64,000 nucleotides of DNA from Agapanthus africanus (Eukaryota; Streptophyta; Magnoliopsida; Asparagales; Amaryllidaceae), in NCBI GenBank assembly GCA_030015575.1, contig JASDDO010000016.1:68073396-68137395 (forward strand), in the 5' to 3' direction. Below, piece by piece: positions 54,138 through 64,000 of the stretch; the stretch's first letter is position 1, and each line of letters starts with the position of its first letter. A model generated the notes under the pieces. That model ran no database searches. It was not told where the DNA came from and saw nothing but the letters and a program-made list of their open reading frames with translations. A program made the translations under genes and the position numbers.

Positions 54138-55533
54138 CCAAATGGCCCATCCCCTCTTAAAATGCTTCGTATTGTCTAACTCATGTTTGAGGGGGGATAT
54201 ATTTTTGGCTCTTGATCATAACTTTTGTCCTCAAATTTGTGAGCCAAAAATAAGTTTGGGGGAGGATTTTCACTTTCATATATTCTTACCCCCATTAATA
54301 ATTTCCTCCCAAGTCTACAGGTTTTTGAGCTTAACAGATGACATCAGTGAGGACACTGCTGTAAACAGGTTTGGGGGAGGTTTGTGCTTATTTACACATC
54401 AATTTGCATCATATTTTGCATAAGCACAACATTTTCAAAAATTTTTAAAAAAAAAATCTTTTATAACAAAAGAGTAGAAAGTGAAAAATTACATCCAAAA
54501 GATAGGAATAGTTTAAGAAAACCAAGAAAATTAGACGTTTTCTTAAACGAACTAGTAATAAGTAGTTATGAGCTGTTGTCCCAAGGGTTAGTAAGATGAA
54601 GGAAGTCACTAATCTGAGGATAAAAATAAGTCTGAAAAATAGTTTCTATTCTGGAAGCCGAACATTTGAATATTGATACCCTACTATATGCACTTACACA
54701 CGTCTTGAAACTCGGGATAGTAGAGGATACCTTGAAATGCTCTTGTCTAAAAGCCAAAGTATGAAGGAAGTGAAAAAAATGAAGAAAATATAAAAATGGT
54801 GAAAAGAAAAAAATGAACACTGGTTTTGTATCGCCAAGGCAGCAATAAAAAAATATAGCGAGGGTGCCTCTTCACCTAGTGCCCTAAGGCCAACTGGTCT
54901 GGGAGTCACTGCTAAGCCTTAGGTGGTGCAAGACGAGGAAAATATTATCACCTAATCAGCAAGCACAGGTGTAATTGGTTGGTTAGTACCTCAAGAAGTA
55001 TTAACGGTCGCATGAAAATGTGTGAGCGAATCTTAATATTCATCAATTTAAAAAGTACTAAGGTAGATGGACAAGAGTATGATAGCTTGAATTGAATTCT
55101 CCGAGTGAAGGGATGTCCATTTCACACACGTGGGGTATTATGATCAATGTTTGGATGAAAGGTGGGAATGAAGAATAAAGACGATGTTTTATTGAGGGAT
55201 GATGTGATTTCTAACATTTTTTCATGACTATTAAGATAGGGCTCATGACAACTGAAAAGCTAGTATAGTTGGAAACTCTTCTTTTCAAGGCCTTTCTTTT
55301 ATGGTTCTTATCTTTATATGTAAATTTCACCATCTTTCTTTTGTTATTGGATTTTGTGGGTGTAATCCGCTGAAAACCCTCAGGAGACAACACTCCTCCT
55401 ACTAGGGACACCTAGTGGTTTAACGGCTTGTTGCACGTGCTCAGTGCAATCGTGTCTGCCTACGAAAGTGTGCAGTTTTCTCCTTTCTTTTTTTCCTCTT
55501 GAATAAACTAGTTTGCTCGGGACGATCAAAGAT
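54138..55533 (+). other. Gyp-C 3' non-coding region
   Basis: Non-coding. It has a PPT-like AAGTTTGGGGGA at 54252-54263, and a hairpin CAGTG-AGGA-CACTG at 54345-54358 followed by a GTTTGGGGG variant at 54367-54377. An AT-rich middle follows, then from 55349 the block shared with Gyp-F, with hairpin TTTGCTCG-GGA-CGATCAAA (one mismatch) at 55512-55530. Confidence 0.8.
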
Positions 55534-55546
55534 AAGTTTGGGGGTA
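55349..55546 (+). promoter_or_regulatory. conserved 3' block with terminal hairpin and PPT (Gyp-C)
   Basis: Counterpart of 48143-48330. It ends in the PPT AAGTTTGGGGGTA at 55534-55546, directly before the 3' LTR. Its near identity to Gyp-F contrasts with the unrelated LTR bodies. Confidence 0.8.
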
Positions 55547-55976
55547 TTTGTTCAGTTGATAAAACTGCACATTTGTATTACATTTTTCCTACCATTTTCA
55601 TATTAAAATAGGACTTTATTATAATATATCATACATATGAGGGATTATGTGTAAAAACACTATTTTCCATGTGTTAATATATTTTAATTAGCATTTGGTA
55701 GGAAAATGTATGCAAATAAATCCATTGACCTAATCCTAGTAGAACTAAGTCTACTAAATATTATTTGAGATTATTGTGCAGAATTTTCCAAGTTGTTATG
55801 CAGAATTTATCAAATAAATCAATTTGTTGAAGAAGACTTGCCTAATTAAGAAGCAAAACTTGGAGACCAAGTCTGGGAGCAACCGAGAAAAGATTTCTGA
55901 ATTCTGAAGGTGCCTAGGATTGCCACATGTCACAATCACAAAGCCCAAGAAAAATGATCAAGAGATCCCCACTATT

Positions 55977-56025
55977 GGCCGCGGAACCGCGGCCAAACCC
56001 CCATGTTGGCCGCGGATCCGCGGCA
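55977..56025. promoter_or_regulatory. paired-palindrome cassette, Gyp-C 3' LTR
   Basis: The cassette is unchanged from the 5' LTR although its surroundings have mutated. Confidence 0.9.
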
Positions 56026-56113
56026 ATTTAGAGAGATCATTTGCTAAGATTTTGTGGCTTAAATCTCTGCTATATTTTACCAACTTTTGAAGCAAAAGAT
56101 TGTGGCTTTGGAC

Positions 56114-56121
56114 TATAAAAG
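56114..56121 (+). promoter_or_regulatory. TATA box of Gyp-C 3' LTR
   Basis: TATAAAAG at the same position as in the 5' LTR. Confidence 0.7.
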
Positions 56122-57019
56122 GGCACCGAGAGCCTCTTGGAAAAGTTATCAAGCCGAAGAGATCACGAAGTCCAAGACGGCTCAAGCATCCAGACTAATC
56201 ATCAACTGTTCGTCTACCTCCTTGGAATAGATCGAGAAGCAAACTAGTCTTTGTAATCATTTTCTAAGGAATCAAAGTGTAGATTGTTCAAGTTGATTAA
56301 TAAAGATAGTTGTTTTATTTAATTCTTTTGCATTTTACATTATGTTTTCCCTCTCTGTCTTTTCATCTTCTTCTCCCAACATGCGTGAGTTGCGTGAGTA
56401 ATTCTCCGCTTGTTAGGGTTCGTAGGATTAGGGTAGGCTAATGGACGATGAAAATAATTAAACCTTTTTTAAGTCCTATAAAGTTTAGGAACTTTATCAA
56501 AAGAATCATTAACATCCTAATCGGGCGCGCTAGCAATTCTTTGCTAGTTCCGACCGCGATTAGAGATTAGATTAATGATTGTTTTGGTAAAGGCTAGATA
56601 TGAACGGAGTTCCGTGTCGAGATAAGGGTTAAGAGTGGGATTCCTTTTCCCTCCAGAAACCCTAATCTACACGCATCACCGTCGTTCTAGTTCTAAATCT
56701 ATTAATGGATAAAAAGGGTAACTTTTAATTAATCGTCCATAACTACTAAATCCAAACGAACCCTACAAGCTCTCTTATTATATTAATTACATCTTTAAAA
56801 TAATCAAGATCTATATTTTACATTCTTGTTTAACGTAGATCTAGAAATCTTTCTATAAAATTCTTTATCCCTCCTCTCTTTCTCAACACATCTAAAGTAA
56901 AAATAAAAGGTTCCACGTTTCCCAGAGGACGACCCGTACTCATCTCGGTCTAGCTACGTACGACACCGTTATTGATTGCGGTTAAACTACAAACACACGC
57001 TTTCGTATCAATCATCCAG

Positions 57020-57480
57020 CCTGTGTCTAAAAGCACCATCCGGACAAGCTCGAGGCAAAGTCAGTTCTGTAGAAGTTTGTTGGATATCCCAAGCATTCGC
57101 AAGGGAATATCTTCTACCAAATTGAGGAACAAAAGATGTTTTGTTTCTCAGCATGCCACTTTTGTGAAAGGAAATTTCTTGTGAAGAAATTAGTGGTCAT
57201 GAGGTAGAACTGGAAGGAGTTCCAGCCAAACAAACTGCAGCTGATAATTTGGTAGAACCGGAGGATTCAATAGTTTCCAACGAACCTCAGCTTCTCCGCC
57301 GATATAGTAGGGTTCCTCACCCACCTAAGAGATACTTCGGTTTCTCTATGACAGTGAGAGCGAGGAATGGATCATGAGATGATGACCCAACTAGTTTCGA
57401 GCTGTCCATCAAGAGTGGGACTCTGTAAGAATGGCTGGATGCTTAACGATCTGAGATGAAATTCTTATACACCAACAAAG
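57020..57480 (+). pseudogene. Copia-E pol, third segment (integrase end to RT entry)
   Basis: It continues Copia-E after Gyp-C. It aligns with Copia-G 63320-63780: IRKGISS, the acidic linker (VELEGVPA-type, read with a frameshift), PPKRYFGF-like and the entry to RT. It stops at ACCAACAAAG, where the Copia-G LTR begins; CAAAG at 57476-57480 is the expected left target duplicate. Confidence 0.78.
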
Positions 57481-59431
57481 TGTCAGTGTATATGCCCTAG
57501 GGGCCATTATTGTATCATACTAGGTTGTATATTACTTAATGGAAGCTTGGGATATTCACAGTTGTATATAACAGTCTTGCTAAAAATGGTAGTATGCTAC
57601 TTGGTTTGTGTCTACTTTAATATGTTTCTTGTAACGTATCACTTATACATATTAGTAGAGACCATAGGATCTTTGCTTGATTACCAGCGTCGTGATGGCA
57701 GTCACACTAGTGGGGGCTGGGTTGTCTGTAAGCGACATCCTATACAGATCCCTGGTCGTTGGATTATCGAGATAGGGCATCGATATTCCGGAGTAGACTA
57801 AGTGTGTACGCTTCTCATCCCAGTTGGGGAGATGGTCTGTCCCACAGCCATCAGTACGTCATACTGGAGATAGTATACAGGTGCTCGTTAGGTTACGGGT
57901 ACACCGCACAGGACTCGCAGGGGAACTGATTGGTTGGTATTATACCCATCGTCAGTTAACAGTTCCCACATGACATGAGTACAACATAGTCCGCAGACTT
58001 GACACTGCTACTTCGCCTCGAGTGTGTCCCGCTGTTCTTAGATTGCTACCCTACCACGGCTCAAAGGAGTCGTGCAAACAGGTAGCAGTTGGGTGCAGTC
58101 CCAAGCACTTGGAGGTAGTGGCAGTTAGATAGGATTCGTATCTACCGGTATTGGGAGTTGATATCGCGCTGTGTTAGAGAGCCATTACGCAAAGTCCCTG
58201 GCCAGGGCAAGCGAGATTTACTGGTAGGTTCCCGTAGTTTCTCAGGGTGTAATGGGCTACGCTCCGACACCACTTATACAGCTATTAGGGGACTGACGCT
58301 TGCCGCCCCCTAGGCTCGATATGCGATAGTCTTAGACGAAAAGACCGGACTTTACGGAGATTGTCACATCAGGCTCAGTAGGAGTTCGGATGGTTTTCCT
58401 CATCGGCCTTCTTATCGACATCTACCTGGGGACCGTTACGTACAGCTAGTGCCGCTTGCGGTCTGTGGTTAAACCCACTGCCAGCGTAGTGTCGAGTCTT
58501 TAGAGTCCCACATAGAGAGTTTCCCTGCTCCAGGCGAAACGATATAGAGGTCGTATGGTTTTACGATAAGGGTTCGGACGCGTACGTGTGTTTACGCACG
58601 TACGACTTTTCGGACAGTTTTTACTAGTCGGCTTTGTATTAAGCCAGATTCTAGAATCGGGTTATTGGATTTATACAGTCTAAAGTTTTTTCGTGTTTTC
58701 ACGGATTGGAGGGGCGTTCTCGTAATTTGTCGGGAAGCTTCTAGAAGAGTGGTGACTTGGGGGGTAAGGTGGCATTGCATTAAATGAGATTAGTGACTCA
58801 TTTGTATGATTCATCCATGTCATTAATGCATCATAAATGCTTAATGACTCATGGAGATGAATCACTCATATGTATTTATGAAGCATGGTTGTTAAATCTT
58901 TTATTTTCTTTTTTGGATAAAATAATAATGCATCACATATATTATGATAGATCATTATCTCATTATCATTATCATCCTTCACCTTCTCTCTCCTCAAGCT
59001 CACTCTCTCTTCAAACCCTAACCCTAGCCTCTCATGTGTTGAGATCAAGGGTTAGCTAGACTAATACATCCATAACCTCACTCTATATCCCCTAGGTAGC
59101 TTAGATTAGCACTTTGAGCAACCTAGTTATCTCAAGTTAGAGATAAAGCTTGGCGTAGGAACTCTCGGGTGGATCATCTTTGATTCGAGGAGGCCGTTGA
59201 GGTGCCGATGTTCCAAGGAGCCTACGAGGAGTGGAGGATCGCGATGAAGACCCAAAGGACATGAAACATGAGGTATAACTTCGTATCCGAGTAGTTAAAC
59301 CTCTAGTAGATAGTTAGCATTGGTTTAGATACGATTCATGCGCTCAAGTCCGTATTACGAAACTTTGATAATCGTTTGTCATATATTCCGCCTCCCCGCA
59401 AGTTCGTGGGGGTGCGTGACATGGACTTACA
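57481..59431 (+). repeat. 5' LTR of Copia-G
   Basis: It starts TGTCAGTGTATATGCCC and ends GGACTTACA, 1,951 bp. A U3-like inverted repeat CGTACGTG/CGCACGTACG lies near 58580-58603, at the place corresponding to the CGTGC repeats of the other Copia LTRs. Confidence 0.92.
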
Positions 59432-59432
59432 G

Positions 59433-59445
59433 TGGTATCAGAGCC
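59433..59445 (+). other. primer binding site, initiator-Met tRNA (Copia-G)
   Basis: TGGTATCAGAGCC one base after the LTR. Confidence 0.94.
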
Positions 59446-59637
59446 AACTAAACCATTACTAGCTTGTTAGCAACTAGTTAGAAGTTCGATCGATGGAAAA
59501 CACGAAAACGAAACACCCAGTACCCTAAGTTTTTGTTAATTTTAAAAGTGTGTGAAAAAATATTTGACATACCTTAAAATTCACAGCAGGGAATTTAATA
59601 AATTCTGGGAAATTACGAGCACACAAAACGACAAGAC

Positions 59638-59686
59638 AGCCGCGGATCCGCGGCCAAATGGTGCTTTTGGCCGCGGATCCGCCGCA
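59638..59686. promoter_or_regulatory. paired-palindrome cassette, Copia-G leader
   Basis: The units are AGCCGCGGATCCGCGGCC and GGCCGCGGATCCGCCGCA with a 13-bp spacer, 205 bp past the primer site start. Flanking sequence is unrelated to the Gypsy cassettes. Confidence 0.88.
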
Positions 59687-60801
59687 GAGTCAACTCGGTT
59701 TTGACTCCGATTTTCTCTGTTATTCTTTTTTTGTGGTGTTTTGTTTTCCTGTATATACTGTTTCTGCTCAGGTTACTTCAGTACAGGTTTGCTTTTGGGG
59801 TAGACACAGAATATGGTAATCTATCGATATTCTAAGATATTTGATAATTGGGTTTTTATCTGTAATGTTTAATGTGTTCGTAAACATCCCCTAACTGCTA
59901 GTATGTCGGTTGGCTGGGGGTTGCACATTTCTGAAATGTTTACTGTTTGTGTATATGAACTGTGTTGGACTGTTGTGATGATTAGCCGGGGTTTGAGATG
60001 TGTTTAATATTCATTCATTCAATGTAAATGTAATTTGATGTAATATTCTTTTGTGGGGCACATCCTGGTTGCGGTTGTAGCCACCGTTGTATTATTTCTT
60101 TTTACTGTTTTTGCTCCTAGGACAAACCCAAGGAGGGGTACACAAACTACCGGGTACGTCGAAGTGTTTAGTGGCCTACTCACATTGTTGAGGGAGACCG
60201 CTTCACTTCGGGTACTGGCGGGTAGTTTGTTGTACCCGCAGGGGTCTAGGGTGGGGTTATGGCTATTCATCACAACTGTGTAATCCGTCTTTTATTGCAG
60301 GCTCAAAGCAAATGCGGATTGCTAGTATATCCAATAAAGTTCATCTGTGATCTGGAATGGTTATTATTGCGTCTGACGAATGTACAATATCTATATATAT
60401 GATAGCTATTAGACGTCACTTATGTTTTACACCCGCGCTAGCCCAGCCCCCGCTCCGTCGTTAGTTAAGTAACCTAACGGGTGATGATGGGACCCCGTGG
60501 CGAATGCGGATGGCATAAGAGGACGTGGTATTTTCGTTGTTTTCTGCAATGATAGGTTTAAATATGGGACGCATTATTATAATGCAAAGAAAATAAACCA
60601 TAGTTTAATCATTGGAACAAATTTAAAAGAAACCACTCGGTTATTTTAAAAGTTCAGAATTTTTTAAATTACGGAGCTTTAACCACTCCTTTTAAAAAGT
60701 ATCAGGTTCCTTCGATTATATCAAGTTCACTACGTTCACTGTTTTGCCAAAACCATTCGTAGCCCTCCGTCATTTCTTATGGATAGTCAGTAGTATTCAA
60801 G

Positions 60802-61015
60802 CTATGTTTGTTGGCCCTTAGTCAAGGCATAGTGTTTGGTAGCTGCTGGGGTATTCAATTGTTGCATAGATAGATGCGTTGGTTTGGGACAGTCGTATTA
60901 CTTTGTTGGCCCTTAGTCAAGACTATGTACGGGTGGGTTCAAATTAACCTGGACAATGATGGGTAGAACTTGACATGTGACTTATGATTTGTTGGTCCTT
61001 AGTCAAGGTCATAAG
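60802..61015 (+). promoter_or_regulatory. triple stem-loop array in Copia-G leader
   Basis: Site 1 at 60802-60832 has CTATG/CATAG, site 2 at 60894-60931 has CGTAT/GTACG (one wobble), site 3 at 60981-61015 has CTTATGA/TCATAAG. Loops carry TTGTTGGCCCTTAGTCAAG at sites 1 and 2, with one base changed at site 3. Core starts are 95 and 86 bp apart. Confidence 0.78.
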
Positions 61016-61511
61016 AGCATGGGGCAAAAATCCACATCGGGAATTTCTAAAGAAACTGAAATTTGCAGAGAGATGCATACCATTTTGAAGTTTGATGAAT
61101 GTTGGTAGGATTCCTTCAACATTATCATACGATGATATTTTGGATCCCGATCCTACTGTGAGTACAAGCTACTTATCAGGAGATTCGTCACTTAACGATC
61201 AATACTATAAACCAAGTAGGTGCCTAGAAAGGTGTTAGCGGGTTACGCCCCCAGAGAAAAGAGGTTATTTAATTAAGGAACTTCGCGAAAGCGTTGGAAA
61301 ACCTCCCTCGAAGTATCGACACTGACCTGGCTGAACGGTTAAGTAAGAATTATACGGTGAGAATAGTCCTGGCTAATTGTTCTTTTATGGTTCGAGGAAG
61401 GATTCAAGAAACAGTGGGAGCCATCCTGTTTAGATAAAATTAAACCACTCTAAACTTGCAAGAGCATCATGCTAATAGTATTTTCTTCTCTCTTAAAATT
61501 TCAGCAACCTT

Positions 61512-62213
61512 GTGACCACACATAGGTTACATCTAGATAACAAATTGACTAAATCTTACTTTTATGACTGGCAAAAGTGTGTCCAGATGTCCATTTCCTA
61601 TGACAAGCTGGACCACCTTATTACTACTCAAGATCCCGCCGTCCCAGGTCCAGTTTCCACTGTCACGGATATGGATATCCGTCAGACAAGGGAAAAAGAT
61701 AAAGCAAAAGCTAAGTGCCTCGTGTTAGCTTCAGTTGATGGTGTATACCAGAAGCAACACGAGAAGATGGACTTAGTTTCCATCTTTCTCCATAACAAAG
61801 ATTTATATGGAGAGCAATCTCATAACGCAAGATATGAGACCTCGAACGAATTAATTCAAGAGAGGTTGGCTGACGGGTCATCTGTAGGGGACAACGTCCT
61901 TATAATGACTAGCTATATTGATGAGCTCAAGGACCAAAAGACCATGTTGGGAAACAGGTCAGATACTGACTTGATTCTACAGTCTCTACCTTCTACCCTG
62001 AAGGAAACCAGGGAAGTAGAAGGAAAGAGAAGGGCAAAAGTTTCGGGACTGGATATAGTAAAAGGGGGACGTTCCTATTGTTACAAGAATGAACATTGGC
62101 AGAATGATTGCAGGGCTAGCAAAGCCAGTAGCCAGGATTCGAAGCATGTTGTGGCTTTAGCCTCAAGTGTGTTTGTGATAGATAAATGTATGTTAGTTAA
62201 CCCTACTTCCTAG
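61512..62213 (+). pseudogene. gag: Copia-G Gag
   Basis: About 233 codons are open. The start ATG seen in Copia-E is TTG here, and a small indel follows, so no good start exists; the coordinates give the open frame. The Copia gag pattern includes YDWQKCVQMSISYDKLDHL near the N-terminus and a LPSTLKE segment. The zinc knuckle near residue 195 keeps C-x4-H-x4-C (CYKNEHWQNDC) but the first Cys is Arg. It ends in an in-frame TAG just before the protease, where relatives read through into pol. Confidence 0.8.
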
Positions 62214-62474
62214 GTATTGGATTCCGGGTCAGGATCTCACATCTGTAATTCGTTACAGGCTCTGAGAAACCGTAGGGTTATCAGGATAGGTGATATGACC
62301 CTCACAGTTGCTAACGGAATGAGCATGGACGCTGAATCCGTAGGGGAATATCATCTTGGACTGACAACTGGGCAGATATTGATTCTGCGTAACTGTTTTA
62401 TGTACCAAGTACAACTTGTAATATCATATCTGTATTCTTACTTTCTAAGGAAGGATATGATTTTACTTTTATAA
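62214..62474 (+). pseudogene. Copia-G protease
   Basis: It continues in phase after the TAG with LDSGSGSHIC, the aspartic protease active site (Asp-Ser-Gly). A later VANGMSMDAESVG segment matches the Copia protease flap area. The frame ends at 62474 through a frameshift; the pre-integrase region resumes in another frame from about 62480. The protease itself looks whole. Confidence 0.82.
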
Positions 62475-62479
62475 GCGAT

Positions 62480-63859
62480 GTGGTTCACATCCACCTAAGT
62501 CAAGTTATGATTGGGTCAGGTACATTACAAAACGGAATATACGTATTAAATCAAACTCAGATTTTCAGTATCCAGAACACACTTAAAAGAAAGTCTCCGG
62601 AATTAAATCAGACTTTCTTATGGCATTGTAGACTGGGTCACATCAATGAGAGAAGGTTAACTAAGTTACATAGAGAAGGATATTTGAATCCATTCGAATA
62701 TCAATCTTATGCTACTTGTGAATCTTGTCTCACAGGAAAGATGACAAAGACTCCGTTTACTGGACACGGAGTAAGAGCAAGCGAGCTCTTAGGACTCATA
62801 CATAGTGATGTGTGCGGTCCAATCTTTACACATGCGCGAGGTGGTTATTCCTAATTCATTACTTTTACGGATGATTTCTCTAGGTATGGATATGTCTTCT
62901 TAATGAAACATAAATCCGAGGCCTTTGAGAAATTCCAAGAATACAGGAATGAAGTGGAAAAACAAACAGGCAAAAGTATCAAGACACTGAAATCTGATCG
63001 AGGTGGTGAATACTTAAGTGCCGAGTTCCTAGGTTACTTAAAAGAGAATGGAATTCTCTCTCAGCTTACTCCTCCATACACACCACAACACAACGGTGTA
63101 TCAAAAAGAAGGAATCGAACCCTATTGGATATGGTTCGTTCCATGATGAGTAAGGTTGAGTTACCGCGATCATTCTGGGGATATGCACTAGAATCAGCTG
63201 CATATCTTTTGAACCAGGTTCCTACCAAAACTGTGCCTACCACACCATATCATATGTGGAGTTGGAAGAAACCCTGTTTAAAACATTTTAAGACATGGGA
63301 ATGTCCAGCTTTTGTAAAAAGGGAGCATACGGACAAGCTCGAGGCATGCTCAGTGCAGTGTAAGTTTGTGGGATATCCAAAGTACTCCAAGGGATATTAT
63401 TTCTATCATGCAGAGGAACAAAAGGTTTTTGTTTCTCGTCATGACCATTTCTTAGAAGCTGAATTTTTAAGAAATCAGAAGAATGGGAGCGAAATAGAAC
63501 TGGAAGAAATTCCAGAACCACAAACTATTACTGAAAGTATGGAAGAACCAGAGATTTCAGAAGAAAGGGACATCCCGACGCCACTCCGTAGGAGTAATAG
63601 GCAATCTCATCCGCCCGAGAGATACTACGGTTTTCTCATAGACGGGGATAGAGAGGATTGCACTATTGACTATGATGAGCCTACTAGCTTCCAGCAAGCC
63701 ATTCACAGTGGTGACTCAGTAAAATGGCTGGATGCAATGCGGACCGAAATGGAGTCCATGTACACTAGCAAAGTATGGACTTTGGACATTGCTCCAGATG
63801 GGGTAAAACCCGTAGGATGCAAATGGATCTTCAAAAAGAAGATTGGTGTAGATAGATAA
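62480..63859 (+). pseudogene. Copia-G integrase and RT entry
   Basis: One frame broken by TAA at 62852-62854 and ended by TAA at 63857-63859. In order: pre-integrase zinc-binding region (WHCRLGHI, CESCLTGK), first catalytic Asp in IHSDVCGP, second in SDRGGEY (about 63000), and the Glu position at 63104-63106, which is AAA (Lys) in GVSKRRN. Then PTTPYHMW, the acidic linker, and RT entry (WLDAMRTEMESM, GCKWIFKKK). The TAA codons stand at conserved Tyr and Lys positions. The Glu-to-Lys change alone would abolish strand transfer. Confidence 0.85.
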
Positions 63860-64000
63860 GTTGAAACCTATAAGGCTAGACTGGTTGCAAAGGGTTTCCG
63901 TCAAAGACCTGGTTTGGACTATGACGAAACCTTTTCTCTAGTAGCTATGCTTAAATCCATTCGGGTCCTTCTTGCTATTGCTGCCTTCCACGATTATGAG
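63860..64000 (+). pseudogene. Copia-G RT, cut by window edge
   Basis: It is in phase with the preceding frame after the [22 protein letters not shown] and the next motif toward the first catalytic Asp. The rest lies outside. Confidence 0.85.

Larger units (their letters stand above)
50219..57014 (+). mobile_element. Gyp-C: complete non-autonomous Ty3/Gypsy element
   Basis: It is 6,796 bp with LTRs of 1,457 and 1,466 bp, an Asp primer site, a leader, one intact ORF without enzyme domains, a 3' non-coding region and a PPT. Target duplication TCCAG lies at 50214-50218 and 57015-57019. LTR differences are about thirty by eye plus a 9-bp duplication in the 3' LTR. It would need proteins in trans, plausibly from an element like Gyp-F. 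Confidence 0.94.
55549..57014 (+). repeat. 3' LTR of Gyp-C
   Basis: It begins TGTTCAGTTG and ends ATCAATCA, followed by TCCAG. A 9-bp tandem duplication (GCGTGAGTT type) near 56383-56400 is absent from the 5' LTR. Confidence 0.93.
31502..57480 (+). mobile_element. Copia-E: non-autonomous Copia, split by Gyp-F, Gyp-C and Copia-G
   Basis: The own sequence is 31502-37880, 49921-50218 and 57020-57480. It starts with an LTR, an initiator-Met primer site and a long leader, then a reduced gag-pol. Gyp-F and Gyp-C sit inside its integrase region, Copia-G in its RT entry region. The right end and 3' LTR lie outside the window. The five bases before it are GTCTA and should recur after its 3' LTR. Confidence 0.88.
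59446..61511 (+). other. Copia-G leader
   Basis: Non-coding. It contains the palindrome cassette (59638), hairpin CGTTAG/CTAACG at 60459-60479, triple stem-loops (60802-61015), hairpin AATTTC/GAAATT at 61042-61063, and a pyrimidine run ending TTTCAG before gag. The duplicated CCTC block of Copia-A and Copia-E is not visible here. After the cassette a T-rich stretch ends in TTTCTGCTCAG (59771), which resembles a 3' splice site. Confidence 0.78.
57481..64000 (+). mobile_element. Copia-G: Angela-like Ty1/Copia element, right part outside window
   Basis: 5' LTR, initiator-Met primer site, leader of about 2.1 kb, gag, protease, integrase and the start of RT are present. It was inserted into the pol of Copia-E. 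It is the best preserved Copia coding region here but has at least three stops and one frameshift and has lost the integrase catalytic Glu, so it is not autonomous now. Confidence 0.92.

Noticed and set aside
50219-57014. Host plant gene captured in Gyp-C
   Set aside because: The single ORF matches Gyp-D and parts of Gyp-F Gag-Pol rather than showing any cellular domain, so it is element-derived.

Overview
The window is nuclear DNA of a flowering plant with a large, repeat-rich genome; the species cannot be named from it. I found no cellular protein gene, tRNA, rRNA or CRISPR array. Almost every base belongs to LTR retrotransposons, most inserted into one another. The plant assignment rests on Ty1/Copia elements of Angela-like type (LTRs of about 2 kb, initiator-Met primer site TGGTATCAGAGCC) and Ty3/Gypsy elements of Athila-like type (Asp-tRNA primer site TGGCGCCG(C/T)TGCCGGGGA, PPT AAGTTTGGGGG, RT motif FMDD).

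Layout. 1-7616: decayed Copia-A (internal region plus 3' LTR). 7617-10039: old Gypsy-type debris. 10040-14161: LTR of Copia-B, split by a solo LTR (10308-12421, TSD ACATC). 14414-17593: reversed Copia LTR R1, split by a solo Gyp-D LTR (15628-17032, TSD CATAT). 17594-24019: reversed Copia-R2. At 24020 the sequence restarts at the equivalent of 13356, so there is a tandem duplication with an offset of 10,664 bp. In the second copy the Gyp-D LTR at the same site belongs to a longer element (26292 onward) with a broken ORF and no enzyme domains. Copia-E (31502-57480) sits in Gyp-D and is itself split by Gyp-F (37881-49915, TSD AATAC), an almost intact Athila-like element with gag, protease, RT, RNase H and integrase in one frame broken by two TGA codons. 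It is also split by Gyp-C (50219-57014, TSD TCCAG), a non-autonomous element with an intact 546-codon ORF. At 57481 it is cut by Copia-G, which runs off the right edge.

How the parts relate. Gyp-F could once have supplied enzymes for Gyp-D and Gyp-C: all three share primer site, leader motifs, U5 block and 3' hairpin-PPT modules, while the latter two encode only a Gag-like-tail protein. Copia-E and Copia-R2 share one internal gag deletion, so they belong to a non-autonomous Copia family.

Most notable observations. (1) A 49-bp cassette of two 18-bp palindromes (GGCCGCGG-AA/AT-CCGCGGCC) held 13 bp apart occurs ten times, in five families of both superfamilies, either upstream of the LTR TATA box or in the leader. 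(2) The leaders of four Copia elements carry three stem-loops at fixed spacing; stems covary between elements, and loop sequences are nearly the same within an element but differ between elements. (3) Two non-autonomous Gypsy families conserve a protein without enzyme domains.
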